Below, piece after piece: positions 16,665-29,620 of a stretch of DNA of 64,000 bases. Both the position numbers and the translations under genes were made by a program. The stretch covers positions 868,001-932,000 of the forward strand of contig NZ_CP094656.1 in NCBI RefSeq assembly GCF_030643805.1, read 5' to 3'. Every line of letters starts with the position of its first letter. The stretch's first letter is position 1. A model generated the notes under the pieces. It saw only the letters and a list, made by a program, of their open reading frames with translations, made no database searches and was not told the DNA's origin. The DNA comes from Alkalihalobacillus sp. AL-G. Its GTDB lineage: Bacteria > Bacillota > Bacilli > Bacillales > Fictibacillaceae.

Positions 16665-17561
16665 TTATCCTTTAAACATTTGTACGAACATTTTACCGTA
16701 CTGGCCGCCATCCACAATGCCAATTCCAACTTCTGTATATTGGCTTCCTAAGATGTTTTTGCGGTGTCCGTCAGAGTTCATAAGTGAAGTATGTGCACCT
16801 TGAACTGAACTGTTTCCTGCAATGTTTTCTCCAGCAGTACGATACTCGATTCCGAATTGGTTCATCATATCAAACGGTGAACCGTATGTTGGTGAGTTGT
16901 GGCTGAAGTAATTGTTTTGAATCATGTCTTTTGCCTTTAGGCGTGCAACCTTTGTCAGTTCTGGATCTACCTTCAATGGAGCTAGTCCAGCTTGTTGGCG
17001 TGCTTTATTTACGAGATCTACCATTTGTTGCTCATCAGCTGTTAACGTGAAGCCAGCTTCTGTATTGTTTTCAGGTGCAGGCTGCTCAGCTGGCTGTTGC
17101 TCTTTCGGCTGTTGGGATGCCGGTGTTGGAGCAGGCTTTTGCTCAGGTTCAGGTTGCTTTTCTGGTGCTGGAGCAGGATCAGCCTTTTCTTCTGGAGCTG
17201 GAGCAGGTTGCTCTGCTTTTTTGTTTGGTTTTTCTTTTTTAGGCTTATCAGCTTTTTTCTCTGATTCTTCTTTTTTAGGTTCCTCAGCTTTATTTGGAGC
17301 TTCTTCTTGTTGTTGAAGCTGACCAGTTACTTGCTTAAGAAGTTCTTGGATTTTATTTTGAATAGCAGGATCGAGTTGACTGTTTAGCTTGTTGAAGCAG
17401 TTGTTGAGAAGCTCTTGAGCATCTCCTTGACCACCTTGTGCCTGTGCGTATACATAAACTTGAGGTTGTTGCTGATCTGGTGCAGATGCCTCACTTACCC
17501 CAGCATTAACCCCTATGATTGATGCAGATAGTAATGATGTTAAAAGAATTTTCTTTAACAA
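16665..17561 (-). CDS. Secreted CAP/SCP-domain protein (YkwD-like)
   Basis: About 298 residues, starting at TTG 17561. AAGGAGG sits 8 bases upstream of that codon but directly abuts the other in-frame TTG at 17570, so 17561 is chosen. A signal peptide (MLKKILLTSLLSASIIGVNA...EASA) is followed by a helical segment, then a low-complexity Lys/Glu linker and a Pro/Ala/Glu/Gln linker (about residues 90-170). The C-terminal CAP domain has the HNSPTYGSPFDMM, RTAGENIAGN and GHRKNILGSQYTEVGIG blocks. Bacillus relatives such as YkwD are secreted, often spore- or wall-associated. An inverted repeat lies in the 5' leader. Confidence 0.9.
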   Translation of the reverse strand: MLKKILLTSLLSASIIGVNAGVSEASAPDQQQPQVYVYAQAQGGQGDAQELLNNCFNKLNSQLDPAIQNKIQELLKQVTGQLQQQEEAPNKAEEPKKEESEKKADKPKKEKPNKKAEQPAPAPEEKADPAPAPEKQPEPEQKPAPTPASQQPKEQQPAEQPAPENNTEAGFTLTADEQQMVDLVNKARQQAGLAPLKVDPELTKVARLKAKDMIQNNYFSHNSPTYGSPFDMMNQFGIEYRTAGENIAGNSSVQGAHTSLMNSDGHRKNILGSQYTEVGIGIVDGGQYGKMFVQMFKG

Positions 17562-17582
17562 ATCTTCCAACCTCCTTGTAAA

Positions 17583-17618
17583 ATAGTTACATAGACAAAT
17601 TTCGCCTATGAAACTATC
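17583..17618 (-). promoter_or_regulatory. Leader inverted repeat upstream of the CAP gene
   Basis: ATAGTTACATAG and CTATGAAACTAT are 12-base arms with one mismatch around an 11-base loop, ending 22 bp before the TTG start. It could be an operator or an mRNA hairpin next to the ribosome site. Confidence 0.5.
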
Positions 17619-17800
17619 AACATGGGGGTTAGGAATTAAATGGAAAACGAATTGAAATTAGATTATGTCTAAACGTAGCGAAAAATAGGATGTGTTTACG
17701 AATATTATAGAAAGTTATAAATAGTTGTTCGATGATAAGTGTGTTTACAATACAAAAATCTATAGCCTTTATAACACGGGAACATAGGGAGGAATATGCA

Positions 17801-18415
17801 GTGTATCCAGAACTGGTTAAATATAAGCAGATCAAGAAGCAATATGAAGAGCAATTAGAGCGCCTAAAACTTGAACAGGGTGACCTGGAAGAGGAAAAGG
17901 AAGAACTTTTAACAAAATATGAAAAGGTTCTCAGCAAAATCGGAAGACAAAAAACTTCTATTCACGATAATCCTTCTGATTTTAGATCTGAAGTTCAAAC
18001 ATTAACAGATGAACTTGGTGACGTAATGGAACAGATTTCCCATCTGTCTAATGCAAAAAAAGAGCGCTTGAATGAATGGATTGATCCATTACAGAAAGGC
18101 TTGGACCGTGAAGTGATAGCAGCAAAACAACATCTCAAAATAAAAAAGGATGAATTCAAACGTTACCGAATGGAATTATTCCTTCTAATACAACAGCTTT
18201 TTGAAATTGAGGAATATGTACATGATATTCACCGTTCCTATACGGAAGCATGCGAAGAGCATATGACCTCACAAGAAAAACAGACATTAAAGCTACAATC
18301 GATTCATATTAGAAAAGAAGCAAAACACATGCTTGAAGAACTACATCAAGATTTGGATGAGGTTGTTCGAACAGGGGAAATGCCAGAATGGTTCACCGAA
18401 AAAATGCAAAAGTGA
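17801..18415 (+). CDS. Coiled-coil protein, function unknown
   Basis: 204 residues from GTG 17801 (MYPELVKYKQIKKQYEE). This start has AGGGAGG 8 bases upstream; a longer in-frame start at 17732 lacks a ribosome site. The sequence is almost entirely charged helix: heptads over residues about 8-55 (EQLERLKLEQGDLEEEKEELL), a second helical block near 60-110 and a third at 115-190. No signal peptide or membrane segment is present. It is likely a cytoplasmic structural or scaffold protein. It is divergent from the CAP gene and followed by a perfect terminator. I do not recognise a family. Confidence 0.75.
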   Translation: MYPELVKYKQIKKQYEEQLERLKLEQGDLEEEKEELLTKYEKVLSKIGRQKTSIHDNPSDFRSEVQTLTDELGDVMEQISHLSNAKKERLNEWIDPLQKGLDREVIAAKQHLKIKKDEFKRYRMELFLLIQQLFEIEEYVHDIHRSYTEACEEHMTSQEKQTLKLQSIHIRKEAKHMLEELHQDLDEVVRTGEMPEWFTEKMQK

Positions 18416-18428
18416 TGACCACAAAAAG

Positions 18429-18462
18429 AAAGCCACAACCTGGGGGGAGAGTTGTGGCTTTT
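18429..18462 (+). terminator. Rho-independent terminator
   Basis: A perfect 11-bp stem, AAAGCCACAAC with GTTGTGGCTTT, around a loop of 11 bases. Confidence 0.9.
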
Positions 18463-18550
18463 ATACCGAACAAGATTGGAAGGGAAATAGTAAATTACAG
18501 ATGCAAGCGTTTGTAATCAACTATTTAGGAATAGGGGAGTACATATGTGA

Positions 18551-18637
18551 TTAATATACAAACGCTGTACCTACAATGATCAATAAGATAAACAATACTA
18601 CGATTAACGCAAAGCCTCTACCACCAGAGTAACCCAA
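18551..18637 (-). CDS. YjcZ-family sporulation membrane peptide
   Basis: 28 residues: MGYSGGRGFALIVVLF followed by a hydrophobic tail ending GTAFVY, the classic YjcZ-family composition (Gly/Tyr-rich head plus one membrane span). The start is TTG 18637 with GGGGGTG about 8 bases upstream; no ATG exists in frame. Family members accumulate in sporulating Bacillus. Further upstream the minus strand has CATATTGTA (18699-18691), a fit to the sigma-K -10 pattern CATAnnnTA, and a GTGAGG/CCTCAC hairpin at 18671-18686. The rest of the 342-bp gap up to the next gene shows nothing recognisable. Confidence 0.85.
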   Translation of the reverse strand: MGYSGGRGFALIVVLFILLIIVGTAFVY

Positions 18638-18979
18638 TTAACATACACCCCCTTCAAAAACTTGTATCCAGTGAGGTACTCCTCACACTATACAATATGC
18701 TTATAAAAGGTAGATGTATGGACAAGTGAATTAGGGCAAATATGGAATTTTGGTTAAAAAAATATATTTGCAAGGTTAAAGTACAAAAACGGTCTTTTTG
18801 AGGCTGTTTTTATTTTGTTCATCATCAACGATTTTATACAGGAACTTCAAACCGTAAAAATTGTGTCGATATGAATGGTATACGTTAGTATGACTGGTAT
18901 TCTTACCAATAAAACAGACGTGTCGGAAAGCTGTGTACGGTCATGCTAAACATACATCCCGAAAAAATGGGGTATGATA

Positions 18980-19711
18980 ATGAAGAAAATATCGACTATG
19001 TTGTTAAGTTCTTTTTTATTAGTGGGATGTGCCAACAGTTTAACAATTGCTGAAGAATCGCTGACATCTAACGTTCAATCAGCACCTTCAGCAGTAACCA
19101 CGATCCCTGAGAAAAAAGTCATTGATGCACCAATGATTAAGCAATTACCTGAATTGCCACGGGGATGTGAGGTCACAAGTTTGGCGATGCTATTGCAGTA
19201 TGCAGGGGTAAAAGTAGATAAAATGACCCTAGCCAAACAAGTGAAGAAGGATCCAACTCGTTTCCAAAAAAGAAATGGACAAGTATTTTTTGGTAACCCG
19301 AACACAGGATTTGTAGGGGATATGTATTCCATAAAAAATCCTGGATTAGGGGTTTATGCTAAACCGATAAAGGAGTTAGCTGAACAATATATTCCAGGCA
19401 AGGTCATTAATTTGACGGGTTCAGATTTCAACGATGTACTTGAATACGTCCGAGACGATAAGCCTGTTTGGGTAATTACCAATACAACCTATGCATGGTT
19501 GCCAGAACGTTTTTGGCAAACATGGAACACTCCAACTGGTCAAATTAAAATCACATATAAAGAGCACTCTGTTCTTGTAACGGGGTATGATGATCAATAT
19601 GTGTATTTTAATGATCCTATGCGAGGAATCAAAAATCACAAAGTTTCCAAAGAACAATTCATCAAATCTTGGGAGCAAATTGGAAAACAAGCGATTACGT
19701 TTACAGATTAA
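18980..19711 (+). CDS. C39-like cysteine peptidase lipoprotein (YvpB-like)
   Basis: 243 residues from ATG 18980, where AATGGGG gives good spacing; an ATG two codons earlier is possible. A lipoprotein signal MKKISTMLLSSFLLVGC ends at the lipobox Cys. The peptidase C39-like (papain-fold) domain starts at APMIKQLPELPRGCEVTS with the catalytic Cys. The catalytic His is in EHSVLVTGYDDQYVYFNDP and the Asp in the same block. It probably cleaves a peptide at the cell surface; the substrate is unknown. It is monocistronic and shares a strong terminator with the convergent gene. Confidence 0.85.
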   Translation: MKKISTMLLSSFLLVGCANSLTIAEESLTSNVQSAPSAVTTIPEKKVIDAPMIKQLPELPRGCEVTSLAMLLQYAGVKVDKMTLAKQVKKDPTRFQKRNGQVFFGNPNTGFVGDMYSIKNPGLGVYAKPIKELAEQYIPGKVINLTGSDFNDVLEYVRDDKPVWVITNTTYAWLPERFWQTWNTPTGQIKITYKEHSVLVTGYDDQYVYFNDPMRGIKNHKVSKEQFIKSWEQIGKQAITFTD

Positions 19712-19717
19712 AAAGAA

Positions 19718-19757
19718 GGGGACAGAATTTCTCGAAAACATCGAGCAATTCTGTCCC
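19718..19757. terminator. Bidirectional terminator
   Basis: GGGACAGAATT pairs with AATTCTGTCCC, and a nested CTCGA/TCGAG stem sits inside. T- and A-rich flanks suit both convergent genes. Confidence 0.9.
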
Positions 19758-19767
19758 TATTTTATTT

Positions 19768-20232
19768 TTATTTATTAATTGCACGGAACCTACTAAGCTG
19801 CATTCGGATTGTTCGTTTTTTGTCCTCAGATTCTGCCTTCGCATAAGAATCAAGGAGCTCATCAATTTGATCACGTAGCATTCCATTGCTCCATAGTACA
19901 TACGAGCGGTATTCTGTGCTACGAATATATTTTTTTAACATATTGTGTTCTGGACCAAAATAATACGTCAAATCACTATGGAATTCATGGAAATTTTCAA
20001 TATTCACCGTAAGAATCGTATCATCGAGCAGGAACAGTGTCGCTTCCTTTCTCCTCATCAGAACCGGTACTGCATAAAGTTGGTTTTCTGGAAGCACACC
20101 TGGTGAAGTCGGTAAAAATAAATACGGATTTTCATCATCATCAAAGCCTACGAAAAAATCAACTGCAGATTCATGAAGAGTAGCTTCTCGAAGCATTGTA
20201 AGTTGAACCAATAATCGTTGAGATTCAATCAT
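19768..20232 (-). CDS. Conserved hypothetical protein
   Basis: 154 residues, soluble, no signal peptide. It begins MIESQRLLVQLTMLREATLH, has a central acidic FVGFDDDENPYLFLPTS block and ends in a helical, charged tail (DSYAKAESEDKKRTIRMQLSRF). AGGAGGAG precedes ATG 20232 by about 9 bases. I do not recognise the family. It is monocistronic, convergent with the C39-like gene and divergent from the hut operon. Confidence 0.7.
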   Translation of the reverse strand: MIESQRLLVQLTMLREATLHESAVDFFVGFDDDENPYLFLPTSPGVLPENQLYAVPVLMRRKEATLFLLDDTILTVNIENFHEFHSDLTYYFGPEHNMLKKYIRSTEYRSYVLWSNGMLRDQIDELLDSYAKAESEDKKRTIRMQLSRFRAINK

Positions 20233-20499
20233 CTCTCCGCTCCTCCTATCAATCTAATTTGTACCAACAGAATGTCCACATTTGTCTGTTTTTATACGTT
20301 AAAAGGCATTTTAAAAGGAAATCATATGGGTTTAAAGAGAGCTTGTCCGATCTTAACGTCCATTTGACAATTCCACAGAAAAGCGTTTACACTATGATTA
20401 ATATTAGAGAAATTAGAAAATTATGAAAGAAGTTGTCCATTATGCGAGATTTTTTTAGGGACCTGAAAAATGGACCCGATTATATTGCGATAAACGAAA

Positions 20500-20541
20500 G
20501 GCCGATGTCCGATTGATTAATATAGGGCAGCGGTCTTTTTT
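20500..20541 (+). promoter_or_regulatory. Terminator-like hairpin in the hut leader
   Basis: GGCCGATGTCC (20500) pairs with GGGCAGCGGTC (20525) through one mismatch and wobbles and is followed by TTTTTT, 54 bp before hutH. This is the position expected of a transcription attenuator, as in B. subtilis hut. A cre-like site (AGAAAAGCGTTTACA, 20377-20391; two mismatches in the left arm) lies further upstream. The rest of the 362-bp gap shows no gene. Confidence 0.6.
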
Positions 20542-20594
20542 ATGTGGATTTTATCTCGCTAAATTGGTAGTGCAACAGGAGAGGGGGAGCGTGG

Positions 20595-22100
20595 ATGATT
20601 ACACTGACAGGTAATACATTAACGCTAAAAGAAATCGGTCATGTTCTTTTTGATTTTGAGCATGTTAAAGCATCCAATGAAAGCCTTGCCAAGGTGGAGG
20701 CAAGTCGTAAAGCCGTAGATGAGATTGTCGCGAACAACAAGGTGGTTTATGGAATTACGACAGGGTTTGGAAAAATGAGTGACGTATTGATCGATAACAC
20801 GCAGGTAGAGGCATTGCAGCTTAATTTGATACGGAGTCATGCGTGTGGAGTTGGAGAGCCGTTCCCAGAGACCGTAAGCCGTGCAATGTTGCTTTTACGG
20901 GTCAATGCATTGTTAAAAGGGTTTTCTGGAGTTCGTGTGGAAGTGATTCAATTGTTGATCGATTGCATTAACCGGAGCATACATCCTGTTATACCCGAGC
21001 AGGGATCACTTGGAGCGAGTGGGGACCTTGCACCCCTATCTCACCTAGCTCTTACGCTTATTGGAGAGGGCGATGTCTATTTTAAGGAAAAACGGATTCC
21101 AGCAAGTGATGCTTTTATGGCCGAAGACCTTAAGCCGATTGTTCTCAGTGCAAAAGAAGGGCTGGCATTGATTAATGGAACACAGGCGATGACAGCAATG
21201 GGCGTAGTCGGTTATTTGGAAGCTGAAAAGCTAGCATACCAGTCCGAAGCGATTGCCTCGATGACCTTTGAAGGGTTAAGAGGGATCATCGATGCTTTTG
21301 ATGAATCGATACACCTTGCGAGAGGCTATCCTGAGCAGGTGGATGTAGCCAAACGTTTTCGGATGTATTTGAAGGGAAGCGAGCTTATAACAAAACAAGG
21401 GGAGGTCCGTATACAGGATGCCTATTCATTACGCTGTATTCCTCAGGTTCATGGAGCCTCTTGGCAAACCTTCAATTATGTAAAAGAAAAGCTGGAAATT
21501 GAAATTAATGCAGCTACTGATAATCCACTAATTTTCGATAGAGGGGAGAGGGTCATTTCCGGTGGCAACTTTCACGGGCAGCCAATCGCATTTGCTATGG
21601 ATTTTATGAAAATCGCTGTAGCTGAGCTAGCGAACATTTCTGAGCGGAGGATCGAACGGATGGTCAACCCTCAGTTAAGTGAATTACCGCCGTTTTTATC
21701 AGCGAATCCTGGAGTTGAATCTGGTGCGATGATTCTTCAGTACTCGGCAGCTTCACTCGTCTCTGAAAATAAAACCCTTGCACATCCTGCGAGTGTGGAT
21801 TCGATACCATCATCTGCAAACCAAGAGGACCATGTCAGTATGGGTACCATCGGCTCACGTCATGCTTATCAGATCATTCAAAATACGAGAAGGGTTCTTG
21901 CAATCGAATGGCTTTGTGCGATGCAGGCTGTCGAGATCCGAGGAATTGAAAAGTTGGGACAAAAAACGCAACGGGTATATGAGAAAGGCAGAACAGTTGC
22001 AGAAAGCATTACGACAGACCGAGTTTTCTCTTATGATGTTGAGCGATTAGCAGATGAGCTAAAGTCAGGTGATTGGAGCCGATATTTGATCCGAAACTAA
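20595..22100 (+). CDS. hutH: Histidine ammonia-lyase
   Basis: 501 residues, the full length of the family. It deaminates L-histidine to trans-urocanate, the first step of histidine catabolism, in the cytoplasm as a homotetramer. The autocatalytic MIO cofactor triad Ala141-Ser142-Gly143 is in [14 protein letters not shown]. Other family blocks are [10 protein letters not shown] near residue 53, the active-site segment NGTQAMTAM near 195 and TDNPLIF near 310. GAGGGGGAGC precedes ATG 20595. It is the first gene of hutHUIG; the leader hairpin upstream may regulate the whole operon. Confidence 0.97.
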   Translation: MITLTGNTLTLKEIGHVLFDFEHVKASNESLAKVEASRKAVDEIVANNKVVYGITTGFGKMSDVLIDNTQVEALQLNLIRSHACGVGEPFPETVSRAMLLLRVNALLKGFSGVRVEVIQLLIDCINRSIHPVIPEQGSLGASGDLAPLSHLALTLIGEGDVYFKEKRIPASDAFMAEDLKPIVLSAKEGLALINGTQAMTAMGVVGYLEAEKLAYQSEAIASMTFEGLRGIIDAFDESIHLARGYPEQVDVAKRFRMYLKGSELITKQGEVRIQDAYSLRCIPQVHGASWQTFNYVKEKLEIEINAATDNPLIFDRGERVISGGNFHGQPIAFAMDFMKIAVAELANISERRIERMVNPQLSELPPFLSANPGVESGAMILQYSAASLVSENKTLAHPASVDSIPSSANQEDHVSMGTIGSRHAYQIIQNTRRVLAIEWLCAMQAVEIRGIEKLGQKTQRVYEKGRTVAESITTDRVFSYDVERLADELKSGDWSRYLIRN

Positions 22101-22114
22101 ACACAAATTTCGGG

Positions 22115-22214
22115 AGTTAGACGTGTATTTTCCTAGTTAGACATGTATTTTTGGAATTAGACATGTATTTTCCGAGTTAGACATGTATTTCGGGAATTAG
22201 ACTCGTATTTCTAA
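22115..22214 (+). repeat. Five 20-bp tandem repeats between hutH and hutU (array D)
   Basis: TTAGAC recurs with an exact 20-bp period (GTTAG or ATTAG ending at 22120, 22140, 22160, 22180 and 22200). The consensus is (G/A)TTAGACATGTATTTTCCGA. The repeats lie in transcribed spacer inside the operon, starting 15 bp after the hutH stop. Confidence 0.9.
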
Positions 22215-22307
22215 GCTGAAACTTTATATAAAAGGACGTTATTTAACCGAATTACATTAAATGAAGGACGTATTTCATGAATATAAGAACCGAATGGAGG
22301 AATAACG

Positions 22308-26198
<3,891 letters not shown>

Positions 26199-26205
26199 CT
26201 TGTAG

Positions 26206-26240
26206 AGCTTGTAGAGTTTGATTCTCTGCAAGCTTTTTTG
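26206..26240 (+). terminator. Rho-independent terminator of the hut operon
   Basis: AGCTTGTAGAG pairs with CTCTGCAAGCT with one mismatch, then a six-T run. Confidence 0.85.
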
Positions 26241-26440
26241 ATTTTTCACTTAATTAAGTAGTCTATTATTCCTAATTTAAAAATTTTCAACTTAAAATAA
26301 ACGCACCGAAATACATAGTTTAAAAAGTTTGTTAGTTCCCTCTTTCTCCTCATTTCATCATAGGACAAATGTATTACGATTAATTTACAGAATTATTCAA
26401 AAACCTCTATGAAATTACAATTTTAAGGGAGGAAAAGGGT

Positions 26441-28156
26441 ATGAAAAAGAAACATGTTGTCGCTTCTGCAGTTTTGGCGACGAGTATGCTGTTCGGTTCA
26501 TTAGGAGGTGCTAGTGCTGCTGATCACGAAAAGAAGGCACCAAAAAATCCAAACCTGGCACCGGCAATGGTCAACTTAGATAACAACAAAATTTTCGATA
26601 ACCTGGAAAAAAAGCTGGCACAGAAGGATGAAAATGAATCACTTCCGGTTATCATTCAGTTTGATGAATCAATGGCTAGTCCAAAAGCACATGAAGCCAT
26701 TCAAAAGCGTCTTGGGAAATTCAAGACATCACACGTTTTTAAGAGTGCATTAAACGGTATGTCTGCAACAATGACGAAAAAGCAAATCGAGCAATTGGAA
26801 AAGGTCCCATTTGTAAAATCAGTTGAGTTCGATGCACCTGTCCAAGCATTCAATGGAACGGCAAACCATTGGTTCGGAACAGAGAAAGCAAGAGGTGATT
26901 TCGGTTTTACTGGTGATGGCGATGGGAATGTCGACTCTTATTCAAAGGACGACATCGTTGTTGCAGTCATTGATACTGGGATTGATGCAAGTCATGTCGA
27001 TCTTGATGAAGGGAAAGTCCTTGGTTGGAAGGACTTTGTTAATAACCGGTCGACACCATATGACGATCAAGGACATGGCACACATTGTTCCAGTATAGTC
27101 GCAGGTGACGGTGATGGAAATGCGACTAATAAGGGTGTTGCTCCTGGTGCAGGACTTGTCGGTGTAAAAGTTCTCGATAGTCAAGGAAGCGGTAGCATGA
27201 GTGATGTAACCGCTGGTATCGATTGGGCTGTGCAAAACAAGGATGTATATGGTATCGAAGTTTTAAGTTTGAGCTTAGGTACTTCCGCAAGCTCGGATGG
27301 AACGGATTCGACATCTGTAGCTGTTAATAATGCGGTAGATTCAGGACTTGTTGTCACAGTGGCAGCAGGGAACTCAGGCCCGAGCAAACAAACGATCGGA
27401 TCTCCAGGTGCTGCTGAAAAAGCGGTCACTGTTGGTGCTGGAGCAGACCTAGGTGAAGGTGGATTTTTCCTTGCTTACTTCTCGAGTCGAGGAGAAACAG
27501 CTGACGGACGAATTAAACCGGACATTGTTGCACCTGGCTACAACATCACTGCAGCCGAAGCAAACACTGGTAATGGCTATATAACCCATAGCGGAACAAG
27601 TATGGCGACGCCTTTCACAGCTGGAACGGTTGCACTGATGCTTGATGCCAACCCTTCGCTTTCACCATCGCAAGTCGATATAACCCTTGCCGACACTGCA
27701 GAAGATTGGGGACCAGCAGGGAAAGATGTTGATTATGGACATGGATTCCTTCAAGGCTACGATGCCATCGCAGATGCAGGCAACCTAAGCGGAACGGACG
27801 TTGCAAAACCGAATCATTTTGCAGAGCAGAATTCACTTAGCGGAACTGGCAGTGTCGACACGTATACATTCGATGTAACAAATACGAACTATCCAGCAGC
27901 ATTTACAATGATCATCACGGATTGGCAGGCATCCTGGTTCTGGGGAGGCGATCCAGACTTCGATGTGTATGTGTATGATCCATCTGGACAGCTCGTCGGT
28001 CAAGCTGAAGGAACGGAGCGACAAGAAACAGTCACGTTCAACCCGACTAGCACTGGAACGTATACAATACAAGTTTCCTCCTATAGCGGCAGCGGCGACT
28101 ACTATCTTGATTTAAGTGCCGGTGCAGGTGGTCTGAATTTGACCTCAAATCAGTAA
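26441..28156 (+). CDS. Secreted subtilisin-family serine protease with I9 propeptide and PPC domain
   Basis: 571 residues. Signal peptide to about residue 26 (MKKKHVVASAVLATSMLFGS...ASAA), then an I9 propeptide/chaperone region (residues about 60-135, LPVIIQFDESM...KSVEFDAPV). The S8 catalytic domain has the triad Asp178 (VAVIDTGID), His212 (GHGTHCSS) and Ser387 (HSGTSMATPF), and the oxyanion Asn in VTVAAGNSGPS. The C-terminal pre-peptidase (PPC) beta domain, about residues 455-565, binds calcium or substrate in relatives. It is probably a degradative extracellular protease. AAGGGAGG precedes the ATG; a terminator follows. Confidence 0.96.
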   Translation: MKKKHVVASAVLATSMLFGSLGGASAADHEKKAPKNPNLAPAMVNLDNNKIFDNLEKKLAQKDENESLPVIIQFDESMASPKAHEAIQKRLGKFKTSHVFKSALNGMSATMTKKQIEQLEKVPFVKSVEFDAPVQAFNGTANHWFGTEKARGDFGFTGDGDGNVDSYSKDDIVVAVIDTGIDASHVDLDEGKVLGWKDFVNNRSTPYDDQGHGTHCSSIVAGDGDGNATNKGVAPGAGLVGVKVLDSQGSGSMSDVTAGIDWAVQNKDVYGIEVLSLSLGTSASSDGTDSTSVAVNNAVDSGLVVTVAAGNSGPSKQTIGSPGAAEKAVTVGAGADLGEGGFFLAYFSSRGETADGRIKPDIVAPGYNITAAEANTGNGYITHSGTSMATPFTAGTVALMLDANPSLSPSQVDITLADTAEDWGPAGKDVDYGHGFLQGYDAIADAGNLSGTDVAKPNHFAEQNSLSGTGSVDTYTFDVTNTNYPAAFTMIITDWQASWFWGGDPDFDVYVYDPSGQLVGQAEGTERQETVTFNPTSTGTYTIQVSSYSGSGDYYLDLSAGAGGLNLTSNQ

Positions 28157-28206
28157 AAATAAGTTCAGGGATTTCCCGAGCAAAGTGGAGGAGTTCCCCG
28201 ATCAAG

Positions 28207-28256
28207 AAAACACCTTCGATGCTCTTAGGATTGGGATTGAAGGTGTTTTTGTTTTT
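28207..28256 (+). terminator. Rho-independent terminator of the subtilase gene
   Basis: A perfect 11-bp stem, AAAACACCTTC with GAAGGTGTTTT, a 21-base loop and a T-rich tail. Confidence 0.85.
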
Positions 28257-28282
28257 TTATTGTTTTTCATAGTAATAATAAA

Positions 28283-28312
28283 AAAGGAGTCGGCTCGCAA
28301 GCTGACTCCTTT
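28283..28312. terminator. Terminator of the acyltransferase gene (also reads from the left)
   Basis: AAAGGAGTCGGCT pairs with AGCTGACTCCTTT with one wobble. On the minus strand it is followed by a long T tract, fitting the gene ending at 28388. Confidence 0.85.
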
Positions 28313-28387
28313 CAATAATTCTTAATAAATGGAGAGAACTAGTCGAATAGTTCCATATTTCCCCGGAAATGAAGGAAATTTGTCATA

Positions 28388-29419
28388 TTACGAAACATTT
28401 ACTGTTCGATCCCGATGGACGAATCGTTGGATCAAGCTTGTTCTCAGTTCAATGACCGGTTGCGCCACAGTAATGATAGGCTTCGAGGACAGTACTAACG
28501 TAACAATTATCGCCAGTCCTAATAGAACAAGATAATTTCCTGTTTTATCAACTAGCTCATAAAACGGTGTAATCGAGAACAGTTTAATGATAAATCCGTG
28601 TAACAGGTAGACATATAATGTTCTGCCCCCGAGATGTGTAAAGAACATCCTTCTCCTCGGAACAAGGGTCATAAAGCTGAACGTTGCAATAAACATCAAA
28701 CCATACATTAGGATTCTGACTAGTGCCGCCTGACCTAATTCAACACCTAGCTCTTCATAGGAAGATGACGCAAGCAACCAATCCTTTGCTTCCTGAGGAA
28801 AGAAGAAGAAATAGCTGACAAACATGCTTACGAGAATAACAGCTGCAGCAACCCGTTTATTTGGTTGTAACAACTTATGAAAATGTTCCTTTTTCAGCAA
28901 ATATCCTAATAAGAACACAGGGAAAAATACAAAGGTCCTAGATAGACTGAGGTATGTGCCGATGTCCTGGATATAGCCAGCAAAGACACCAATCACCAGG
29001 GCAATACCCATCATCACTGAAGGATATTTGAATCGGACAAATAAGATGAGAAGTACGTTCCAAAGGACCATACTAAGCAAGAACCAAAGCGTCCAATATG
29101 GATCAAATAAACTGAAGGTTTCTTCACCGTTTTTAAAGGTGTAAAACACAAAATAAACTAATTGGAAAATGAAATAAGGGATAAGAACCTTCTTGAATAT
29201 CTTTTTCAAATACCCATCCTTAAAAATCCCCTTCGAGAAAAATCCAGCAATCATAATAAAAGCAGGCATATGGAACGTGTAAATAAAGTTGTATAATGTA
29301 TATAGAAATTCACTGTTTGATTTGTGGGGACTTATAAAATGACCGAACACAACAAGAAAAATCAGGATGAATTTTGCGTTGTCAAAATAAAAGTCTCGAT
29401 TTAATTCCTTGGTTTTCAT
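28388..29419 (-). CDS. Acyltransferase-3 family membrane protein
   Basis: About 343 residues from ATG 29419, where GGAGGAAGG gives ideal spacing; a longer in-frame start at 29485 lacks one. Ten hydrophobic segments follow. The N terminus has the family opening RDFYFDNAKFILIFLVVFGHF with the conserved His, and later FHMPAFIMIAGFFSKG. These enzymes O-acylate cell-surface polysaccharides, teichoic acids or peptidoglycan; this one resembles the fucose 4-O-acetylase (NolL-like) branch. The gene is solitary and its acceptor is unknown. Confidence 0.88.
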   Translation of the reverse strand: MKTKELNRDFYFDNAKFILIFLVVFGHFISPHKSNSEFLYTLYNFIYTFHMPAFIMIAGFFSKGIFKDGYLKKIFKKVLIPYFIFQLVYFVFYTFKNGEETFSLFDPYWTLWFLLSMVLWNVLLILFVRFKYPSVMMGIALVIGVFAGYIQDIGTYLSLSRTFVFFPVFLLGYLLKKEHFHKLLQPNKRVAAAVILVSMFVSYFFFFPQEAKDWLLASSSYEELGVELGQAALVRILMYGLMFIATFSFMTLVPRRRMFFTHLGGRTLYVYLLHGFIIKLFSITPFYELVDKTGNYLVLLGLAIIVTLVLSSKPIITVAQPVIELRTSLIQRFVHRDRTVNVS

Positions 29420-29620
29420 AATCCTTCCTCCAGATGAAAAAAGTTTTTGTAGAATACATAGTAGTTGCGGCATGTTCCATAACATACCCCATCAGATTAT
29501 GAATCAATCGTCTGTCATTAATTTAATTCGAACTTGTCATCTAGTTGATGGTGGTTGTAAAAATCTCTTAATAGAGAACTCATTTTTTGTAATATATGTA
29601 ATGGAATAAGGAGAATTTTT

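Noticed and set aside
16924-17316. 130-codon frame antisense to the CAP gene
   Set aside because: Ser/Ala/Gly/Cys-rich shadow of the low-complexity linker.
20400-20595. HutP binding site in the hut leader
   Set aside because: TAG triplets occur but not with the required 4-base spacing in a series of three.
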